Source of the DNA: Pyrocephalus nanus
Lineage: Eukaryota > Chordata > Aves > Passeriformes > Tyrannidae
Reading direction: 5' to 3'
Length of the DNA: 64,000 nt
NCBI GenBank assembly: GCA_038380795.1
Contig: CM076280.1
Coordinates: 4,761,501 to 4,825,500, forward strand
The notes under the pieces were generated by a model. It saw only the letters and a program-made list of their open reading frames with translations. It was not told the DNA's origin and made no database searches. Below are positions 59,141-64,000 of the stretch, piece after piece. The position numbers and the translations under genes are program-made. Position 1 is the stretch's first letter. Every line of letters begins with the position of its first letter.

Positions 59141-60563
59141 GAGAGACATCTCAAAGTGCTTGCGAAGCAGAGCTGGGAGTCTTGGGGCACCGGCTCACGC
59201 TCAGCCCCTGCCACAGAAATTAGAGCAAGGAGGGAAAAACCACCTACAGAGGTTGGCATCTGGCAGCCCCAACCTCCCTTGGCATTGATGGCTGGGGGTG
59301 CTGGTGCTGAACCCCTTCCTCGCGGTGCAGGAGGGTTTATTTTCTCTGCTGGCTTGTTTACTGCTCTGTCAGTTTGGCGTCAGAAGGAGAAACTCTATCA
59401 ACCTGCAGGAATATTGATTTTATCGACTCCAATCCCGGAGTTTCAGCAGCTACAGCCGGTGCTCGAGGCTTTATCGGGAGGTTTATTGGGAGGTTTATTT
59501 CAGTAAGTGAGAGGGCAAGTGGTGGCACCGGTTGGGCAGGAGACACAGGGCTGGAGAGAGGGAGGACTCCAGGGAAAGCCACCCACAGCACAGAGACTAG
59601 GGATACCTGCCCATCTCTGTATCCACTTGGGACCAGCTTTCCACAGGTTTTCCAGGGAGATCTACACCCCTTTGGCAGAGTTTTAGAAATTGGCTAGGAA
59701 GGCTCCTAGCACAGGAGATTCCATCTCCTCGAGATAGATGGTTCGATTTCTATATCTATTCCTGTATCTACAATAACAGACAACAAGTGGGGCTTCCAAA
59801 AAACCTCAGCAGAATCTGCTGTGCTCTTACAGATTCTCAGGAGCTTTTGCTTTCTCCCCATCAGAATCCACCCTCCTCCTTTGCCCCCCTGAACTACTCT
59901 GTTATTTTCAGTCAGCCCCCATCCTCCCTGGGCATGATGCTGAACCAAGGAGGATGCTGAGCCTGGCTAATCCCCATGGAATGAGAACCACCTGATAAAG
60001 CACCCTGAGTGGCAGGAACGGGGGTTCCTGTACCTCTAAACCCTCTTGGGGTGTGTTTTTAAACAAACCACCAAACCAGCAGTGCCTCTGTTCAGAGACA
60101 CAAAATCCCGCGTGCTTCTGAGACAGACACAGTTATCTGCTCAGCACTGCTGCAGCTAGGAGAGGATTCAAGATGAGCTTACAGCCAAAGTCAACCAAGG
60201 TAACCAAGTTTGACAAATAGCCACATCTGAAGCTGGATGCAATTTCCACAGGTCCTGCACACGCCTCTCTGTGCGGCGCAAATGAATCAGGATCTACCAA
60301 TGGCTGTGACAAGAATCCTGCTTCTGCAGCCACCACCCCACACCCTGTCCATAGCAAAAACACAGGCCTGTGTACTCCTTCCTCTGCATTTGGATTCATA
60401 AGCCACAAATCAGGTAGGATAATCCATGGCAAATTTTCAGCTGTTATAGGTCCAACATTCTATTTCCATTTAAACAAAATGCTGGAAGGGGAAGGAAAAT
60501 CTCTGAAATAAAGCAGGAAATGCAACACCATAGCCCTAGCATGAGACTCTGAAAACACATCAT

Positions 60564-60870
60564 TCAAAGAATCCCGGAATGGTTCACGTTGGAAGGGACC
60601 ACCAGTCATCTGGTCCAACATCCCTGCTCAAACTCATGGCACAGGATTGTGTCCAGATGGTTCTGGAATATCTCCAGTGAGGGAGACTCCACACCCTCTC
60701 TGGGCAGCCTGTTCATTGCTTGGTCACCTGCACAATAAAGAAGTTCCTCGTACTTAAGTGGAACTTCCTGTGCATCAGTTTGTGCCCATTGCCTCTCATT
60801 CTCTTGCAGAGCCTGGCTCCATCCTCTGACACCCTCTTCAGATACTTATTATATAACTCTAATATACAGA
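60564..60870 (-). mobile_element. CR1 LINE fragment, 3' end, older-type subfamily
   Basis: The reverse complement shares CTGGACACAATCCTGTGCCA, GGTCCCTTCCAACGTGA and the GAACTTCTTTATTGTGCAGG region with the sense copy at 10.5 kb. It continues about 100 bp further into the CR1 3' region (AGGCAATGGGCACAAACTG). Confidence 0.87.
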
Positions 60871-63800
60871 TACATTCCTGTGGCACATACAGCTATGTGG
60901 AAGTGCAAGGGAGGAGCTGAGGCCATGGGAAGCACTCACAGCTCTGTTCTCCATCCTCCCCTACTCCCCTCTGCCGACTTACTTACACAACATCTCATCA
61001 CAGACTGTGCTGCCATTACTAATTACAGGTGACACGGAGCCTCTGTTCCAGTTTCTGCTCAGGGAGAGCGAACCCGTTGCCTGAAGCAGCAGGACACATC
61101 CCCAAACACCACAGGCACATCTCACCTGTAACCTTCCTCCTCTGTGCCTTCATCCCCACAGAGGCTGGTGGGAGAGACGACCGACAGCTCAACCCAATGT
61201 GCCAGCCAGAGCCCCATCCAGAAAGGCTGGGGGGGCAGGAGCAGTGAGCACACAGCTCCTGGAGAAATGTCTGTCATTCCTGTCCTCAGCTGGGAAGGGG
61301 AGAAGGATCTGGAAACTCATCTGGAGGAACAGGGCCAATTAGGGACACAATCGAGCCAGTTTCCTCATGCAGGCGTGAGCTGCCTCTGCCCATCTGAGCA
61401 AAGAGCTTCTCATGTGCCTGTGCTCTGTGCTGGCTTCAGTGCTGGAGCTGCAGGAGGGCAGAAACAGGCTGCAGCCAGCCTCAGCATCCATGGATTTTGG
61501 CTCAAGGTTGGCCCACGCTGAGGCTTCCTCATGCCTGAAGGAAACAAATCTAACACAAGCCACATCCGAGCTCACCACCTCCAGCAGCACAGGCACAGTG
61601 CAAAGCCAGCTACGTGGAGGACAACAGCCCCCAGCTCCTGCTGCATCTTGACCAGCACAACTCAAGGCTTTAGCTCTGACTTTTCTTTTTTATATCTTAG
61701 CCAGAAGTTCCTGAACTATTCTTCCATTTTTTGCTCACCACACTGTGCTGCTGCTTCTGCTGAGAGGGGGAACAGGGTATGCTGCTGCACCCAGATCCTC
61801 CCTGCCTGTCCCCATGCTCTGCCCAGGAACAGCAGAGCAGGGCTGAGGGACAAACTACCAGCATGCCAAATAATCCTGTTAGGCTCATTAGGGCAAGAGC
61901 TGATCCGTGGTGATAATGCTGCAAGATCCCCCTAATCCACCAGCCCAGTGCACAGCGTGAAGTGGAGGCTCCCAGAGTCCCAGTGCTCCTGGGGAAGCTG
62001 CTCTTTGCTGTCACTGGCGATTCTGTTTAAGGAGCTGGAGGAGCTTTGGCTGTGGTGCAGCAAAGCTGTGGCTTCTCAGCCTTCTCCTGGCACTGCTGGT
62101 GTCTGTGACTCCCTGCTCCACGGCAGCACCTCCATCCCTGGTGCTCACCCGTGTCCTGGTGGGATGCCCTGCCATGCCAGAGTCATGTTCCAGCTGCAAA
62201 GGCAAAATCCTGGAGCAAGTCCAGGCCCCAGCTGGAGGGGTAGCCTGTTCCTGAAGCCTGGGGGACTATAATACACACCTTTCCACCTGATGAGCACTGC
62301 ATGTACACACACTTGCTTCAGGGCTGCCTCTCCACCTGAAGCAATACACGGTCCAGCCCCAGCTTTCCTGGTCCCCTCCTCTCTGGACACACACACCCCC
62401 CAGGGGACACACCAGCCCCAGCAGAGCATCCCCAGTGCCAGTGAGAAGGAAAGCTGCAGCATCACATTCCCAGCCTCCCTCATCTCTGTAGCCCAACTGG
62501 GTCATCATTCCTGTTGAGCCCCAACCAGCAGCTCGCCCAACACCTCCTCTTGCTTCTCCTCCATCCACCCTCCACAGCACATGAGTAGAGAGGGTTTCCA
62601 GAGTGAGGTGGGCACTGGGTGGGAAGCCGAGGCCAAGCACTTTTAGTGAACAGACACAACCGTTGAGCACAATGCTGCCCACCCTCCCAGCCCTGACTGC
62701 TCCAGTGTTTGTGCTGGGCCATGGCACAAAGCCCCTCACTCTTCCAGGCGAGTGTGGAGTCATCTCCAGGGTTACCAGCCTGCTCTGAGGCAGAAGGACT
62801 AGAGGGTTCCCCCTTCCTCTCCACTGCAGGGATGCAGGATCTGAATTCCCCTGTCAGCAGCAAAGATGGCTGCAAAAGTGGATGCAAAAGGCAGCTGCCA
62901 CCCAGGCACTGCTGTCCTGGTCACAGCTTGCTGCTTGGCAAGGTCAGTGTCCCCCTGTCACCACTGCCCACAGCAGGAGCTGCAGCCCAGGAGCCACCAT
63001 GTCCTCCTCCAGATAGGAGTTCTTTGCCTGCAGTCTGACCAAAATAAAAACAATAAAACAATAAATTATCTGCAACCAGCACTCCCTGTGTCACCCTCAA
63101 ACCACCTGCCAGGGTCCTGCATGCACAGCATCCCGGGGCTGCTGGGGTACCTGAGCCAGGGGGTGCCCAGCAAAACTTCCCAGGGAGGAGCAGCTCCCAG
63201 TGGCAAGATGACAAGGATGGGCTTGCCAGGGATGGGACAAGACACAGGTTTGGTACCACGATTTAAAAACCCACAACAAACCCCTTCCTTAAAGAACTTG
63301 ATGTGCCCCTGTGGGATAACAGAGCGAGGGCCTCTTTTGAGGAAATGCAGAGAAAATTAAACACAGGCAAGGATGCACAGTGGTCTAACAGTTCATTAAA
63401 TTCTCAGCTTCAGTGAACAAGTGAAGCATCTTCAGAGAGCTGCTCCTCAGGCCTGGTTGGCCTCTGGCTGAGGCTGTGGATCCTCCAGCAAGGGCAGCAG
63501 CAGCACCAGCTCCCAGTGAACCTCTGTGAGAAGCTTCTCTTCTGCCCCTAGTATCTGCTGTTCTTGCCCTTCAGGGATGGAACTTTCAAAACCTGAACTT
63601 CTGCTTCATCCTGATAAGAAATGCAACTTCCTTAGAAGCAGTTCAGCTCCTGAGAAACAAGACAGGGAAGGTGGCTCCTGCCCAGCCGACCCAGCACGGA
63701 GCATGGAGGGAAAACCTGGAGTCTATTTGACAGTTCTCCCTCCTCTCCCCCTGCTGCAAGTCACCCTCTTCACCAGATCCATCACAGCACTTAAGCACAA

Positions 63801-64000
63801 GCTTAACCTCTAGGGATTGTGCCTGAGTTTAGGCTCTGCATGGATTTAATTCTCATTATCATCTGCTCAGCTCCCACACTGCGCTGCCAAGGGCACGTGA
63901 GCCCAGCTGATCCAAGGAAGCAGCGAGAGGTCCCGAGGGTGGACAAGGGTGGTCTGCTGGACCATCTTCTGGGGTCAGCACTGCCCCACAGCCGACCATG

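Larger units (their letters stand above)
57529..64000 (-). other. ASTN2: ASTN2 intron upstream of exon a, incomplete (more than 6.4 kb)
   Basis: The exon carrying the start of the first EGF-like module should lie upstream (higher coordinates), but no minus-strand segment here encodes a matching cysteine-rich sequence with splice sites. An older CR1 copy lies at 60564-60870, and a mixed AT-rich/CpG-bearing block at 58720-59140. The rest shows nothing specific. Confidence 0.75.

Noticed and set aside
1..64000. TRIM32 nested in an ASTN2 intron
   Set aside because: TRIM32 would appear as a long single-exon frame of about 650 codons with RING and NHL repeats; none is present on either strand here.
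1..64000. CRISPR arrays, operons, ribosome-binding sites or prophage
   Set aside because: The intron-exon structure and CR1 repeats show vertebrate nuclear DNA; no regularly spaced direct repeats were seen.

Overview
The window is vertebrate nuclear DNA, almost certainly from a bird. Two things support this. First, at least fourteen 3'-end fragments of CR1 LINE retrotransposons (the dominant avian repeat) are scattered on both strands, and I see no Alu/B1-type SINE or L1 sequence. Second, a single split gene with canonical GT-AG introns runs through the window on the minus strand.

That gene is astrotactin-2 (ASTN2), a neuronal membrane glycoprotein. Six internal exons can be placed to the base. 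In transcript order they are 57528-57444, 57274-57200, 56690-56553, 28228-28078, 15649-15483 and 13394-13206. All five junctions join in frame with no stop and give 267 complete codons. These cover the end of one EGF-like module, the linker region after it, two further EGF-like modules and the entry to the MACPF domain. The 5' exons (signal/TM region) and the 3' exons (rest of MACPF, FNIII, C-terminal domain) lie outside the window. The paralogue ASTN1 fits less well from memory of the two human proteins.

Layout: 64000-57529 is the intron upstream of the first visible exon. 57528-56553 is a compact cluster of three exons. 56552-28229 is a 28.3 kb intron with CR1 fragments, homopolymer runs and several AT-rich, low-CpG, TAAT-rich blocks that look like candidate conserved noncoding elements. 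28077-15650 is a 12.4 kb intron, and 15482-13395 is a 2.1 kb intron. 13205-1 is the start of a further intron of more than 13 kb. About 98.7% of the window is therefore intronic.

I found no second protein-coding gene, tRNA, rRNA or CRISPR array. TRIM32, which is nested in an ASTN2 intron in mammals, is not in this stretch. I did not see an undescribed biological system. The items most worth checking are the candidate intronic enhancers, a 38-bp near-identical dispersed pair, a second dispersed pair, long homopolymer runs that would appear in the pre-mRNA, and the frame-preserving exon structure.
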